Notes under the pieces: model-generated
Told to the model about the DNA's origin: nothing
The model's input: the letters and a program-made list of their open reading frames with translations, nothing else
Databases searched by the model: none
Position numbers and translations under genes: made by a program
Origin: Desulfosporosinus fructosivorans
Lineage (GTDB): Bacteria; Bacillota; Desulfitobacteriia; Desulfitobacteriales; Desulfitobacteriaceae
NCBI RefSeq assembly: GCF_004766045.1
Contig: NZ_SPQQ01000003.1
Location: 682,001-746,000, forward strand
Length of the DNA stretch: 64,000 nucleotides
Direction: 5' to 3'
Part shown: positions 9,147 to 17,844 of the stretch, one piece after another
Layout of the letters: each line of letters starts with the position of its first letter
How positions within the stretch are numbered: position 1 is the stretch's first letter

Positions 9147-10460
9147 GTGAAGAAACCGCACAAAGTATTAAGAGGAGTCGCTATGGTTTTAAGCTTGGCT
9201 ATGACCTTGGGTCTAGTCGCAGGCTGTGGAGCAAAGACAACCACGCAGCCTGCAGCATCGGAAAAACCGTATGCTGGAACTCAACTGCGCGTAGTTTTTG
9301 CTAACCACCCATGGGCTGATGCTATCAAAGCCCAACTTCCAGAATTTGAAGAGAAAACTGGGATTAAAGTGAATCTGGAAAACTTTTTTGAAGATCAATT
9401 AACCACAAAGCTAACGGTTGAATTAACCTCTGGAACTACTACTATTGATGCCATGATGTTTCGCCCACTTCAAGAAGGTAAGCTTTTCGCGAAAAATGGT
9501 TGGTTGAATGATTTGACCGCTACATCACAAAAGGATAAGACGTGGGATATTAGTGATTTTAATAAAGGTGCGATCGGGACCGTGACCATGGATAACAAGT
9601 TATATGGTGTGCCGATTGTTACCGAACGAGAAATTCTCTACTATCGCAAAGATATCTTGGAGAAAAACAACATAGCTGTGCCAAAGACCTTAGACGACCT
9701 CCTTGCCGCTGCCAAGAAGATCAATGATCCTAGCAACAAACTTTATGGCTTTGTGGCGCGCGGAAAACTTTCTCCGTCAGTAACCCAATTCTCCAGCTTC
9801 CTCTATAGTATGGGTGGCGACTTTGCCAAAGACGGTAAAGCGACGGTAAATACCCCTGAAGCCATTAAGGCTTACCAAACATATGGCGACCTTCAGCGTC
9901 TCTATGGGCCTCCAGGAACTTTGAACATGGCATGGCCTGAAGCCTTCGCAGTGTTCCAACAAGGTCAAGCTGCTTTCTTAACGGATGCAGACAGCTTATA
10001 TACAAACTTGACCGACCCCAAAAAATCCACTGTCTCGGATAAAGTCGGATTTGCTCTGTTCCCAGCTGGAACAGCAGGTTCTAAACCTTACAATATTACC
10101 TCCTGGGCTTTAGCTCAAAATGCTAAGTCTAAGAATCAAGATGCTACTTGGGAATTCATCAAGTGGGCAACCAGTCAAGAGCAAGTTCTAAAAATGCAGC
10201 AAGCTGGTAACCCTGGTGCTCGTGAGTCTGTATGGAACAACCCAGAGGGACTTAAGAACTTCCCAGCAGAGTATGCATCAACTGTGAAAGAATCCATGAA
10301 AACCTCAGTTGACCATGACCGTCCACTCGTCATAAGCATTGGACCGGCTCGCGACGCTGTCGGTGGCCCAATTCAAGCGGCGATTCAAGGAAAAGATGTG
10401 AAGGCAGCTGCTGATATAGCCAATGCTGCATTCCAAGTGATTTTGGACAAAGAAAAGTAA
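9147..10460 (+). CDS. Extracellular solute-binding lipoprotein (sugar ABC importer)
   Basis: 437 residues starting at GTG 9147 behind AGGAGGGG. The N-terminus is a lipoprotein signal with lipobox LVAGC, so the mature protein is anchored outside the membrane. The body is a family 1 solute-binding protein of the MalE/UgpB type (AFAVFQQGQAAF, WEFIKWATSQEQ). It captures the substrate for the two permeases that follow. A possible -10 (TATAAT near 9108) in the 146-base upstream gap suggests its own promoter, and the hairpin at 10496 may keep its mRNA more abundant than the permease part. Confidence 0.92.
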   Translation: MKKPHKVLRGVAMVLSLAMTLGLVAGCGAKTTTQPAASEKPYAGTQLRVVFANHPWADAIKAQLPEFEEKTGIKVNLENFFEDQLTTKLTVELTSGTTTIDAMMFRPLQEGKLFAKNGWLNDLTATSQKDKTWDISDFNKGAIGTVTMDNKLYGVPIVTEREILYYRKDILEKNNIAVPKTLDDLLAAAKKINDPSNKLYGFVARGKLSPSVTQFSSFLYSMGGDFAKDGKATVNTPEAIKAYQTYGDLQRLYGPPGTLNMAWPEAFAVFQQGQAAFLTDADSLYTNLTDPKKSTVSDKVGFALFPAGTAGSKPYNITSWALAQNAKSKNQDATWEFIKWATSQEQVLKMQQAGNPGARESVWNNPEGLKNFPAEYASTVKESMKTSVDHDRPLVISIGPARDAVGGPIQAAIQGKDVKAAADIANAAFQVILDKEK

Positions 10461-10495
10461 TTGTCTTCGATCCAACACTCCTCTTTTAAAATGAA

Positions 10496-10523
10496 CGAGC
10501 CTTCCGCTTATACGGAAGGCTCG
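10496..10523 (+). terminator. Intercistronic hairpin between binding protein and permeases
   Basis: A perfect 11-bp stem (10496-10506 with 10513-10523, CGAGCCTTCCG and complement) and a 6-base loop, without a good T-tract. Such hairpins in ABC importer operons typically cause partial termination or protect the upstream mRNA. Confidence 0.6.
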
Positions 10524-10560
10524 GCTTATCCGTTTAATTTGTACCTAGGGGGGGTTAACC

Positions 10561-11439
10561 ATGTTTAGTCGTTGGCTTGAGCGGAATATTAAATACGTGT
10601 TTCCACTGCCCGCAGTTATATTTGTTTTACTGATGATGGTTTTTCCGATTGCATACACCTTTCGGCTGAGTTTTTATGAGTGGAGTATGTCGTCATTGAT
10701 ACCGCCGACCTGGGTAGGACTGGAGAATTATAAAACCCTTTTGTTTAGCGATCCACGCTTTATGGCGTCTCTATGGCGCACTTTTACCTTTACTTTTGCC
10801 GCGGTTGTCGTCGAGACGATCCTGGGAATAGGTATTGCGCTCTTGTTTAACCAAGATTTCAAAGGGAAGAACGCTTTAAAGACCTTGTTTCTCTTGCCAA
10901 TGATTGCGACCCCAGTGGCTATTGGTCTCGTCTGGATGCTGATTTTTGAACCGAACATTGGGTTTGCCAATAAGGTTCTTGAATTCTTCCACATATCGCC
11001 CCTACTTTGGTTAGCTTCGCCCCAACAGGTCTTAGCATCTCTAGTCATTGTCGATGTCTGGCAATGGACTCCGATGATTGCCTTAGTTGTTTTAGCGGGT
11101 TTGTCATCCTTACCGACCGAGCCCTATGAGGCGGCTATGGTTGATGGTGCAAATAGGTGGCAAGTACTTACTAAGATTACCTTGCCTCTTTTACAGCCGA
11201 CAATTCTGGTTGCCGTACTTCTCCGGTCGATTGACGCTTTGAAAACCTTCGATATTATTTATGCTATGACAGGCGGAGGACCGGATTTTAATTCGGAAAC
11301 CATTAACATTTACAGTTTCGTTCAAGGATTTTCTTATTTTCAATTAGGTATGACCTCGTCACTTCTCATGATCTTTTTTGTGATTGTGCTTGGTATGAGT
11401 ATGCTCCTGGTTTCAGCCAGGAAACGCTGGGGGGCTTAA
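10561..11439 (+). CDS. Sugar ABC transporter permease (MalF/UgpA type)
   Basis: 292 residues with six predicted membrane helices starting at about residue 13. The EAA loop that contacts the ATPase is visible as EAAMVDGANRWQVLTKITLPLL. It forms the membrane channel with the next gene product. Preceded by AGGGGGGG-type site and followed after only three bases by the second permease. Function in sugar-acid uptake is inferred from the operon. Confidence 0.93.
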   Translation: MFSRWLERNIKYVFPLPAVIFVLLMMVFPIAYTFRLSFYEWSMSSLIPPTWVGLENYKTLLFSDPRFMASLWRTFTFTFAAVVVETILGIGIALLFNQDFKGKNALKTLFLLPMIATPVAIGLVWMLIFEPNIGFANKVLEFFHISPLLWLASPQQVLASLVIVDVWQWTPMIALVVLAGLSSLPTEPYEAAMVDGANRWQVLTKITLPLLQPTILVAVLLRSIDALKTFDIIYAMTGGGPDFNSETINIYSFVQGFSYFQLGMTSSLLMIFFVIVLGMSMLLVSARKRWGA

Positions 11440-11442
11440 GGT

Positions 11443-12261
11443 ATGGCAAAGCGTAGAGATCCAGTTAAATTTTTGCAACGGTTGCTCCTAGTAGCAGTGG
11501 TACTAGCGTTTTTATTCCCCTTCCTGTGGATGATTCTGGCTTCCTTCAAGACCCAACAGCAGATTCTTTCCGCGAGTAATATCTTTATTTTTGAGCCAAC
11601 GTTCCAGAACTACCTAGACGTCTTTCAACAGTACAGCTTTATGAAATTCATTTTTAATAGTTTCTTTATAGCGGCAGCCTCAACGATTCTCTCGTTGGTG
11701 TTGGGTCTACCAGCTGCATACTCGATTGCCCGGTATCGCCAGAATAAGTTAGGTATGACCATATTAATTGCGCGGATCGTTCCGGGAATCACCTTCCTGA
11801 TACCTTGGTTCATCATTTTCTCTAAACTTGGTCTCGTTGATAGTTACACTTCGATGATCTTAAGTCATATGCTGGTTGGTTTACCTTTCATCGTTTGGAT
11901 TATGGTCTCCTACTTTGAAAATATTCCTTCGGAATTAGAAGAGTCCGCGCGGGTCGATGGTTGTACCATCCAAGGAGCCTTTTGGCGGATCGTCTTGCCA
12001 ATCTCAGGACCGGGAATTATCACGTCTTCAATTTTTTCCTTTGTTTTTTCCTGGAATAACTTTATGTTTTCCTTGGTCCTATCTGGACAAAAAACAGAGA
12101 CCTTACCGATCGCTGTCTTCTCATTTCTGTCTTACTCCGCAATCAATTGGGGGGGACTGATGGCTGCGGCGGTTGTGATCACACTCCCCGTGCTGATTCT
12201 AGCTCTGTTTGCTCAGAAGTATATTATCAGTGGCTTAACGGCAGGCGCGGTTAAGGGGTGA
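11443..12261 (+). CDS. Sugar ABC transporter permease (MalG/UgpE type)
   Basis: 272 residues, six membrane segments, with the MalG-type EAA loop ESARVDGCTIQGAFWRIVLP near residue 170 and the typical C-terminal sequence KYIISGLTAGAVKG. It is the partner of the MalF-type permease; their genes are three bases apart. The aldolase gene follows after 27 bases. Confidence 0.93.
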   Translation: MAKRRDPVKFLQRLLLVAVVLAFLFPFLWMILASFKTQQQILSASNIFIFEPTFQNYLDVFQQYSFMKFIFNSFFIAAASTILSLVLGLPAAYSIARYRQNKLGMTILIARIVPGITFLIPWFIIFSKLGLVDSYTSMILSHMLVGLPFIVWIMVSYFENIPSELEESARVDGCTIQGAFWRIVLPISGPGIITSSIFSFVFSWNNFMFSLVLSGQKTETLPIAVFSFLSYSAINWGGLMAAAVVITLPVLILALFAQKYIISGLTAGAVKG

Positions 12262-12288
12262 GAATATTCGAAATGGAGGGTACCTATA

Positions 12289-12918
12289 ATGTTTAAACAT
12301 CGGCTTTGGCATAACGGAATTTTAGCAATTTTGCGCGGCTTCAATAAACAAGAGACCTATGATACGGTCCAGGCTTTGATTGAGGGTGGAGTCTTTATGG
12401 TTGAAGTTACCTCCGATTCGCCCAATGCTTGGCACGTCATAAATACGCTTAAATCAATGGAACCCCGTCTTGTTGTGGGGGCAGGGACAGTCCTTGATAC
12501 AGAAACGGCTCGGGAGGCCATTGAGGCTGGAGCGGATTTTATCTTTTCTCCAGTCGTCCGTCCTGAAGTAATTCAAATCGCTCATCGCTATGGACGGATG
12601 GCCATCCCAGGAGTCATGACTCCAACTGAGGCTCTCCTTGCTATGGAATGTGGTGCAGATATAGTTAAGCTATTCCCTGCAGGTTCTTTAGGAGTTAAGT
12701 ACCTTAAAGAATTGCGTGGACCCTTTCCATATATTCCTTTTATCCCGACGGGTGGAATCACTCCAGAGAATGCTGTGGCCTTTATTGAAGCGGGTGCAGT
12801 AGCGGTCGGTATGGGAAGCGCGTTAATTCAAAAAGATTGGCTAAAGGATAAAAACTATACTGAAGTCACACGCTTGGCTAAAAAGCTTGGACAAGAAATT
12901 TCGACTGTTGTGATATAA
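12289..12918 (+). CDS. eda: KDPG/KHG-type aldolase
   Basis: 209 residues, a class I TIM-barrel aldolase cleaving 2-keto-3-deoxy-6-phosphogluconate or a related acid to pyruvate and an aldehyde. The Schiff-base lysine is Lys127 in DIVKLFPA; other family marks are VVGAGTVLD, IPGVMTPTEA, PTGGITPENA and the phosphate-site GMGSAL. The segment that in E. coli Eda reads VTLRTE reads VTSDSP here, so one phosphate-binding arginine is missing; Thermotoga-type enzymes show a similar change. A relaxed or unphosphorylated substrate is therefore possible. Good site GGAGGGTACCTATA before the ATG. Confidence 0.9.
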   Translation: MFKHRLWHNGILAILRGFNKQETYDTVQALIEGGVFMVEVTSDSPNAWHVINTLKSMEPRLVVGAGTVLDTETAREAIEAGADFIFSPVVRPEVIQIAHRYGRMAIPGVMTPTEALLAMECGADIVKLFPAGSLGVKYLKELRGPFPYIPFIPTGGITPENAVAFIEAGAVAVGMGSALIQKDWLKDKNYTEVTRLAKKLGQEISTVVI

Positions 12919-12937
12919 AGCGCGAGAAGGTGAACAA

Positions 12938-14206
12938 GTGGGAAACTTTGCTGAACTGTTACAAAGTGTTTCGTTACCTAAAGTAGCTCGAATTCGCCAA
13001 ACCTTTTCCGACGAACATCTTCAGGATATTCCCAACGAGATTTGTCAGGCCCTTAAACGTCCTGGAACCCTTGATCGGATTCAATCAGGAGAAAAGGTTG
13101 CCATTAGTGTAGGGAGTCGGGGTATCGATAACCTGCAGTTGATCGTGCGAACCCTTGTGACTGAGCTTCACAAGAGGGGGGCTGAAGTGACAATTATCCC
13201 AGCGATGGGGAGTCATGGTGGAGCCACTGCGGAAGGACAAAGAGAAATACTGCTCAGGCTAGGAATTGTACCTGAGGTCGTAGGGGCGGAAATAGTTTCT
13301 AACATGGATGTTAACTTGATCGGATTGTTAGCAGATGATACCCCCGTCTATTTAAGTCAAGATGCACTGGCGGCTGACCATATTGTCCTTGTAAACCGAA
13401 TTAAGCCACATACTGCTTTTCGAGGTCCTATCGAAAGTGGGTTAATTAAGATGTTGACGATTGGTTTAGGGAAACAAAAAGGAGCCGAGGTCTGTCATGC
13501 GCGGGGATTTAAGTACATGGCCCAGACCCTTGTCGAGATGGGTTCGCTCCTGTTAAAAGAGACCCAGGTAACATTCGGACTGGGCATTGTCGAAAATGCC
13601 TATGACCAGACCCATTCGATTATTACTATTCCAGCGGAGCATTTAATGGAGGAAGAACCTAAGCTGTTAATCAAGGCAAAAAGCCTAATGCCAAGTTTGC
13701 CGGTTAATCAGCTGGACGTATTAGTGATTGACGAAATTGGCAAAGACATTAGCGGGGATGGAATGGACCCTAATATAACCGGTCGTTATCCGACTCCCTA
13801 TGCCAGCGGCGGTCCAGAGGTCGCTAAAATGGTCCTTTTGGATCTGACGGAACGGAGCCATGGTAATGCTAATGGAATCGGAACTGCGGACTTCGTCGCT
13901 AAGAGGCTTGTGGAGAAAATGGATATGGAACAAACTTACCCCAATGCCCTAACCTCAACGGTCACTGGCCCCGTAAAAATTCCTTTAACTCTGGGGTCGG
14001 ACTTTGACGTGATTAGGGCAGCTGTGAAGACTTGTAATGCGGCTGATCCAAGTATGATTCGCATGGTTAGAATCAAAAATACTTTGCGCATTGGAGAGTT
14101 CTGGGCTTCCGAGGCGGTTGTGAAAGAATTGTCTAAACACCACGGAGAATTAGAAATCGGGGAATTAGAAATCTGGGCATTTGATTATAGCGGAAACCTA
14201 ATCTGA
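12938..14206 (+). CDS. LarA-superfamily (DUF2088) hydroxyacid racemase/epimerase homologue
   Basis: 422 residues from GTG 12938 (GAGAAGGTG upstream), full length for LarA. LarA enzymes use a nickel-pincer cofactor to invert the C2 hydroxyl of 2-hydroxy acids. Residues aligning by motif and spacing with the key LarA residues are present: Arg61 (SVGSRG), His93 (GSHGG), His158 (KPHT), Lys171 (GLIKML, cofactor attachment) and His187 (CHARG, nickel ligand). The known superfamily includes D-gluconate 2-epimerase, and the setting between aldolase and 6-phosphogluconate dehydrogenase suits a gluconate/mannonate-type epimerase better than lactate racemase. No larB/C/E genes for cofactor synthesis are in the window. 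Substrate is inferred. Confidence 0.8.
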   Translation: MGNFAELLQSVSLPKVARIRQTFSDEHLQDIPNEICQALKRPGTLDRIQSGEKVAISVGSRGIDNLQLIVRTLVTELHKRGAEVTIIPAMGSHGGATAEGQREILLRLGIVPEVVGAEIVSNMDVNLIGLLADDTPVYLSQDALAADHIVLVNRIKPHTAFRGPIESGLIKMLTIGLGKQKGAEVCHARGFKYMAQTLVEMGSLLLKETQVTFGLGIVENAYDQTHSIITIPAEHLMEEEPKLLIKAKSLMPSLPVNQLDVLVIDEIGKDISGDGMDPNITGRYPTPYASGGPEVAKMVLLDLTERSHGNANGIGTADFVAKRLVEKMDMEQTYPNALTSTVTGPVKIPLTLGSDFDVIRAAVKTCNAADPSMIRMVRIKNTLRIGEFWASEAVVKELSKHHGELEIGELEIWAFDYSGNLI

Positions 14207-14242
14207 TGCACTCAATAAATTTTGGAGCGAAGGGTGAATGAC

Positions 14243-15163
14243 ATGAGGGATTCTTCTTACGGTATGATTGGACTCGGCAAAATGGGTGGTTTAGCCGTAG
14301 AAAATGTTTTGTCCAAGGGAATACAGGTTGCAATTTTTGATGTATTTCAGGAGCAAGTCAATGAACTGGCAAAACTAGGAGCACAAGGTTGTCACTCGCT
14401 AAAGGAATTAGCAAACTCTTTGAATGCCCCTCGTGTGATTTGGCTAATGGTTCCAGCAGGAGATCCTATCGAAGAGGTCTTATTTGGGGAAAATGGCCTA
14501 AGTCAATTCCTCAGCCCTGGGGATATCATTATTGATGGAGGAAATTCCTTTTACCAAGACACTGTTCGCCGATCCAAAAGGTTGGCGGAGTCCGGGATTA
14601 AGTACTTAGATTCTGGCTCCAGTGGTGGGACGGAAGGTGCAGAAGGTGGTCTATGCCTGATGGTCGGTGGAGATCAAGAGGCTTTTGTTCAGGCGAAACC
14701 CTTGCTTCAAGCACTTTCTGAGGGGAAGGGAGCGTGTACTTATGTGGGCCCCAGCGGGGCTGGGCATTACACTAAAATGGTGCATAATGCCGTTGAGTAC
14801 GGCATGTTGCAGGCTATCGGTGAAGGATTTGAACTTTTAGAAGCCGCACCGTATGATTTGAACCTTGAAGAGATTGCTCATTTGTGGACAAAAGGCAGTA
14901 TTGTTAGTGGATATTTGATGGAATTGGCTGAACGAGCCTTTGCCAAAGATACAGGCCTTAGTCAAATTATAGGCGAAGTCGGCGGTGGAAGTACGGGAAG
15001 TTGGGCGATCGAAGAGGCTTGGAAGGTGGGGGTTCCGTTCGAAGCGATTGCTTTGTCTTATGCAGCTCGCCTGCGTTCTAGACAAAATGATACGTTTGCG
15101 GGTAAAGTAGTTTCAGCTCTTCGAAATGAATTTGGAGGCCATGCCATGGTGAAAAAAGACTAG
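14243..15163 (+). CDS. gnd: 6-phosphogluconate dehydrogenase, decarboxylating (short YqeC/GntZ type)
   Basis: 306 residues from ATG 14243, which has GAAGGG eight bases upstream; a TTG at 14222 is a poorer start. It oxidises 6-phosphogluconate to ribulose 5-phosphate and CO2. Seen: Rossmann motif GLGKMGG at the N-terminus, substrate motif SGSSGGTEGAEGG near residue 125, and catalytic KMVHNAVEYGM near 180. At about 300 residues it belongs to the short, often NAD-dependent group rather than the 470-residue type. Its presence gives the cluster an oxidative exit in addition to dehydratase plus aldolase. Confidence 0.9.
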   Translation: MRDSSYGMIGLGKMGGLAVENVLSKGIQVAIFDVFQEQVNELAKLGAQGCHSLKELANSLNAPRVIWLMVPAGDPIEEVLFGENGLSQFLSPGDIIIDGGNSFYQDTVRRSKRLAESGIKYLDSGSSGGTEGAEGGLCLMVGGDQEAFVQAKPLLQALSEGKGACTYVGPSGAGHYTKMVHNAVEYGMLQAIGEGFELLEAAPYDLNLEEIAHLWTKGSIVSGYLMELAERAFAKDTGLSQIIGEVGGGSTGSWAIEEAWKVGVPFEAIALSYAARLRSRQNDTFAGKVVSALRNEFGGHAMVKKD

Positions 15164-15212
15164 TCAAAATCAAGAGAGTAAATGCCAACCTGTACATTAA
15201 AGGGGTAGCTTT

Positions 15213-16691
15213 ATGAACGGTATTACATTACTAGAAGCAACACTTGGAGTTGATATAGGAACTACAGGCTGTCGTTGTGTGGCTTACTCTGATCAAGCAG
15301 ATGTTGTGGTCAAGGCTGAACGCCTTTATCCTACGTCCTCTCCGAAGCCTGGGTGGGCGGAACAGGATTCGGACCTTGTTCTAGCTCAAGTCGAAGAGTG
15401 CATTAAAGACGCGGTAAAGAGTGCGGCAGAAGCGCATTATAGGGTAAATCTAATTAGCTTTAGCGCTGTCAATCATGGACTAATTCCATTGTTTGAAGGT
15501 AAGCCTTTGCGTCCTTGTATTATTTGGGCCGACAATCGCAGTGCATCTATAACAGAACAATGGCGCATAGAGAGACGGCATAAAGAATTTTACGAAGCAA
15601 CCTGTTGTCCAATTCATCCCATGTATTTACCTGGAAAACTGGTTTGGCTGGCAAAGGAGGAACCCGAGATCTTCCTACGAGCCGATCGGTTTCTTTCCTT
15701 GAAGGAACTGTTGTTTTATCGTTGGTTTGGACGGTTTGTAATTGACGCCTCAATTGCTTCAAGTACGGGTCTCTTTAATGTCACCAAGTTTGATTGGGAC
15801 GAAGATATTATGAGAATAACAGGGATAAGGAGAGAACAACTGTCTGAGATTGTTCCGACTACGTACGTTCTTAGAGGGATGAACCGAGAGGTCTACGACC
15901 GTCTGGGGCTAAGTGCAGATGTCCAGGTCGTTATTGGTGCAGGGGACGGGGTCTTGTCTAGCCTTGGTGCAGGAGCGCTTGGTCCCGGGGAAGTAACCGT
16001 AATGATTGGAACAAGTGGGGCCGCTCGTATCACTGTGGCTACACCAACGTTGGACTCTCAAGGAAGAACTTGGTGCTACTATTTAGCTGATGCTGCTTGG
16101 GTCGTTGGAGGCGCTATCAATAACGCGGGTTTAACCCTTCAATGGGTGCGAGAAAAATGGTTAAATGGTGCATCTTTCGAGGAGGTTGAAAAGCTCTCTG
16201 CTAACGTTGCACCAGGCTCGGAGGGGTTAATGCTTATGCCGTTTTTGACAGGTGAGCGCTCTCCAAATTGGGATCCGTCGATCCGGGCAGCTTTGATAGG
16301 GCTTGATCTGGCACACGGGCCAGGACATTTTGCCCGAGCAGCGATGGAAGGAGTCGCCTATCGCCTCAAGAGTGTGTTTGAACCGATAGTCGAGATGGCT
16401 GGCGTTGTCCGTTCTGTAAGAATTGGGGGAGGCTTTATCGCCTCACCGACCTGGGTGCAAATCGTAGCTGATGTCCTAAATTCGCCGTTGGAGATTTTAG
16501 AAGAACCCCAAGGGTCCGCCTTTGGCGCAGTGGTTCTTGGTTGGTTGGCTGTAGGAAGAATAAAGACCTTAGATGAGTGCACTAGCTTAGCCCGTCAACA
16601 GAAGGTGGTCTACCCCAACACGTTGCAGGCGATATTTTACGAGAATCAATATACCCATTATCAGCGGATTTACGACAGGCTTTATAGGTGA
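15213..16691 (+). CDS. FGGY-family carbohydrate kinase, second copy (gluconokinase-like)
   Basis: 492 residues. FGGY signatures: VDIGTTGCR at the N-terminus, GAGDGVLSSLGAGALG and MIGTSGAAR in the middle, IGGGFIASPTWVQIVADVLN in the C-terminal domain. Clearly homologous to the kinase at 5828 but well diverged, so probably a different substrate (an epimer or another sugar acid) rather than a recent duplicate. It ends the plus-strand cluster; a strong terminator follows 15 bases later. Confidence 0.85.
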   Translation: MNGITLLEATLGVDIGTTGCRCVAYSDQADVVVKAERLYPTSSPKPGWAEQDSDLVLAQVEECIKDAVKSAAEAHYRVNLISFSAVNHGLIPLFEGKPLRPCIIWADNRSASITEQWRIERRHKEFYEATCCPIHPMYLPGKLVWLAKEEPEIFLRADRFLSLKELLFYRWFGRFVIDASIASSTGLFNVTKFDWDEDIMRITGIRREQLSEIVPTTYVLRGMNREVYDRLGLSADVQVVIGAGDGVLSSLGAGALGPGEVTVMIGTSGAARITVATPTLDSQGRTWCYYLADAAWVVGGAINNAGLTLQWVREKWLNGASFEEVEKLSANVAPGSEGLMLMPFLTGERSPNWDPSIRAALIGLDLAHGPGHFARAAMEGVAYRLKSVFEPIVEMAGVVRSVRIGGGFIASPTWVQIVADVLNSPLEILEEPQGSAFGAVVLGWLAVGRIKTLDECTSLARQQKVVYPNTLQAIFYENQYTHYQRIYDRLYR

Positions 16692-16705
16692 GTGGTATGA
16701 TTGAA

Positions 16706-16754
16706 TTTAAAGAACTAGGCTGGAAGCTTAATGCTTTCAGCCTAGTTCTTTAAG
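16706..16754. terminator. Terminator of the sugar-acid cluster
   Basis: Arms of about 22 bases (16706-16727 and 16732-16754) pair almost perfectly around CTAGGCTG/CAGCCTAG, with flanking A and T runs on both sides. It lies between the convergent kinase gene and the CAP-domain gene and can work in both directions. Confidence 0.85.
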
Positions 16755-16775
16755 TTCGTAAATTGAAATCATTTT

Positions 16776-17564
16776 CTACCGTCCAATAAACTCTTGTGCA
16801 AACATTTTGCCATAAGCTGGACTAGCAGTAATTCCGATACCAATATAATTGAAAGTCGGTTTTAGGATGTTTTCTTTGTGACCAGGACTGTTCATGAGGG
16901 ATTCATGCGCTGTCTCGACTGACGAGTTTCCAGCAATATTCTCAGCTGCTGAAGTATAACTAATCCCAAATGTTTTCATCATTTCAAAAGGAGAACCATA
17001 AGTGGGTGAAGTATGGCTGAAGTAAGACTTTGCGACCATCTCATCTGACTTTATTTGAGCCATCTTCTGTAATTGAGCATCAATTTCAAGGGGTGCTACC
17101 CCTGCTTTTGAACGCTCTTGGTTAATCAGGTCTAGCATATGCTGTTGATCAGCTGTGAGATCAATTTGTGCAGTAGGAGTAGGAGTAGGAGTAGGAGCAG
17201 GAGCAGGAGTGGGAGCAGGTGCGGCAGGAGTAGGTTCTGGAGTTGATGGAGGATAGTATGCTTTGGCCAGACCACCAGAGATTGAGCCCACAACATCATT
17301 TTCTAAATGAACAACCCACCATCCTCCGAGTTTACCTATACAATCAACAATTTGACCTTTAGATACCAACCCTACACTAAGAAAACTAGTGCCTGGCCCG
17401 GACCTTACCTTCGCTGAAGTGGCAGTAATGGAAATCTGCCCTGGTACATTAGTACGGTTAAATTGGGTTTGGGCGTTAACAGGATCTAGAAAACATGTCA
17501 TAATTAAGATGGCTATTAAAAAGATTTTACAAATTAAGATATGTTGCTTCATAAATGTTCTCAT
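16776..17564 (-). CDS. Secreted CAP-domain protein with SH3 domain (YkwD-like)
   Basis: 262 residues. Order: signal peptide (about 1-32, ending VNAQ), bacterial SH3-like domain (about 45-105, SAKVRSGPGTSFLSVG), a Pro-Ala-Thr linker (about 108-135), and a C-terminal CAP/SCP domain (about 140-262) with LINQERSKAGVAPLE, YFSHTSP, AENIAGN and NSPGHKENIL. CAP proteins of this layout are extracellular, cell-wall-associated and of unclear activity. The start is ATG 17564 or the ATG at 17554; AAGGGAGA lies just upstream. The linker is encoded by a hexanucleotide repeat. Confidence 0.9.
   Translation of the reverse strand: MRTFMKQHILICKIFLIAILIMTCFLDPVNAQTQFNRTNVPGQISITATSAKVRSGPGTSFLSVGLVSKGQIVDCIGKLGGWWVVHLENDVVGSISGGLAKAYYPPSTPEPTPAAPAPTPAPAPTPTPTPTAQIDLTADQQHMLDLINQERSKAGVAPLEIDAQLQKMAQIKSDEMVAKSYFSHTSPTYGSPFEMMKTFGISYTSAAENIAGNSSVETAHESLMNSPGHKENILKPTFNYIGIGITASPAYGKMFAQEFIGR
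17173..17220. repeat. Tandem hexanucleotide repeat in the CAP-protein linker
   Basis: Eight six-base units of the form GTAGGA/GCAGGA (plus strand) encode the alternating Pro-Thr/Pro-Ala linker on the minus strand. The unit length is a multiple of three, so copy-number change would alter linker length without shifting the frame. Confidence 0.85.
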
Positions 17565-17844
17565 TCTCCCTTATGTGCAGATTCGAGTTTCATTACTAGT
17601 CTGCGGAATCTACTGCTAATTTAAACGCGTTAAATATGGGAAGTTACTAGAGTCTGAAGATTGGACAATGAACTTGTTCAACTAAAGTTGAGCATCGGGT
17701 ACGGGGAACTATACCCTCACGATTGTATAAACGAATGATTTGTGTTTTGTGTGCGCTAAATCACGAAAAGTTTAAGGAGAGTTTGGTATATTTAAGACAG
17801 TAAATTAAGGACTATTCAGATAGTAGGAGGAAGGAGTAAACTCA

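Noticed and set aside
12938..14206. Lactate racemase proper
   Set aside because: No lactate genes and no larBCE nearby; the sugar-acid context fits another LarA-superfamily substrate better.
17173..17220. CRISPR-like repeat
   Set aside because: Six-base tandem units without spacers inside a coding linker.
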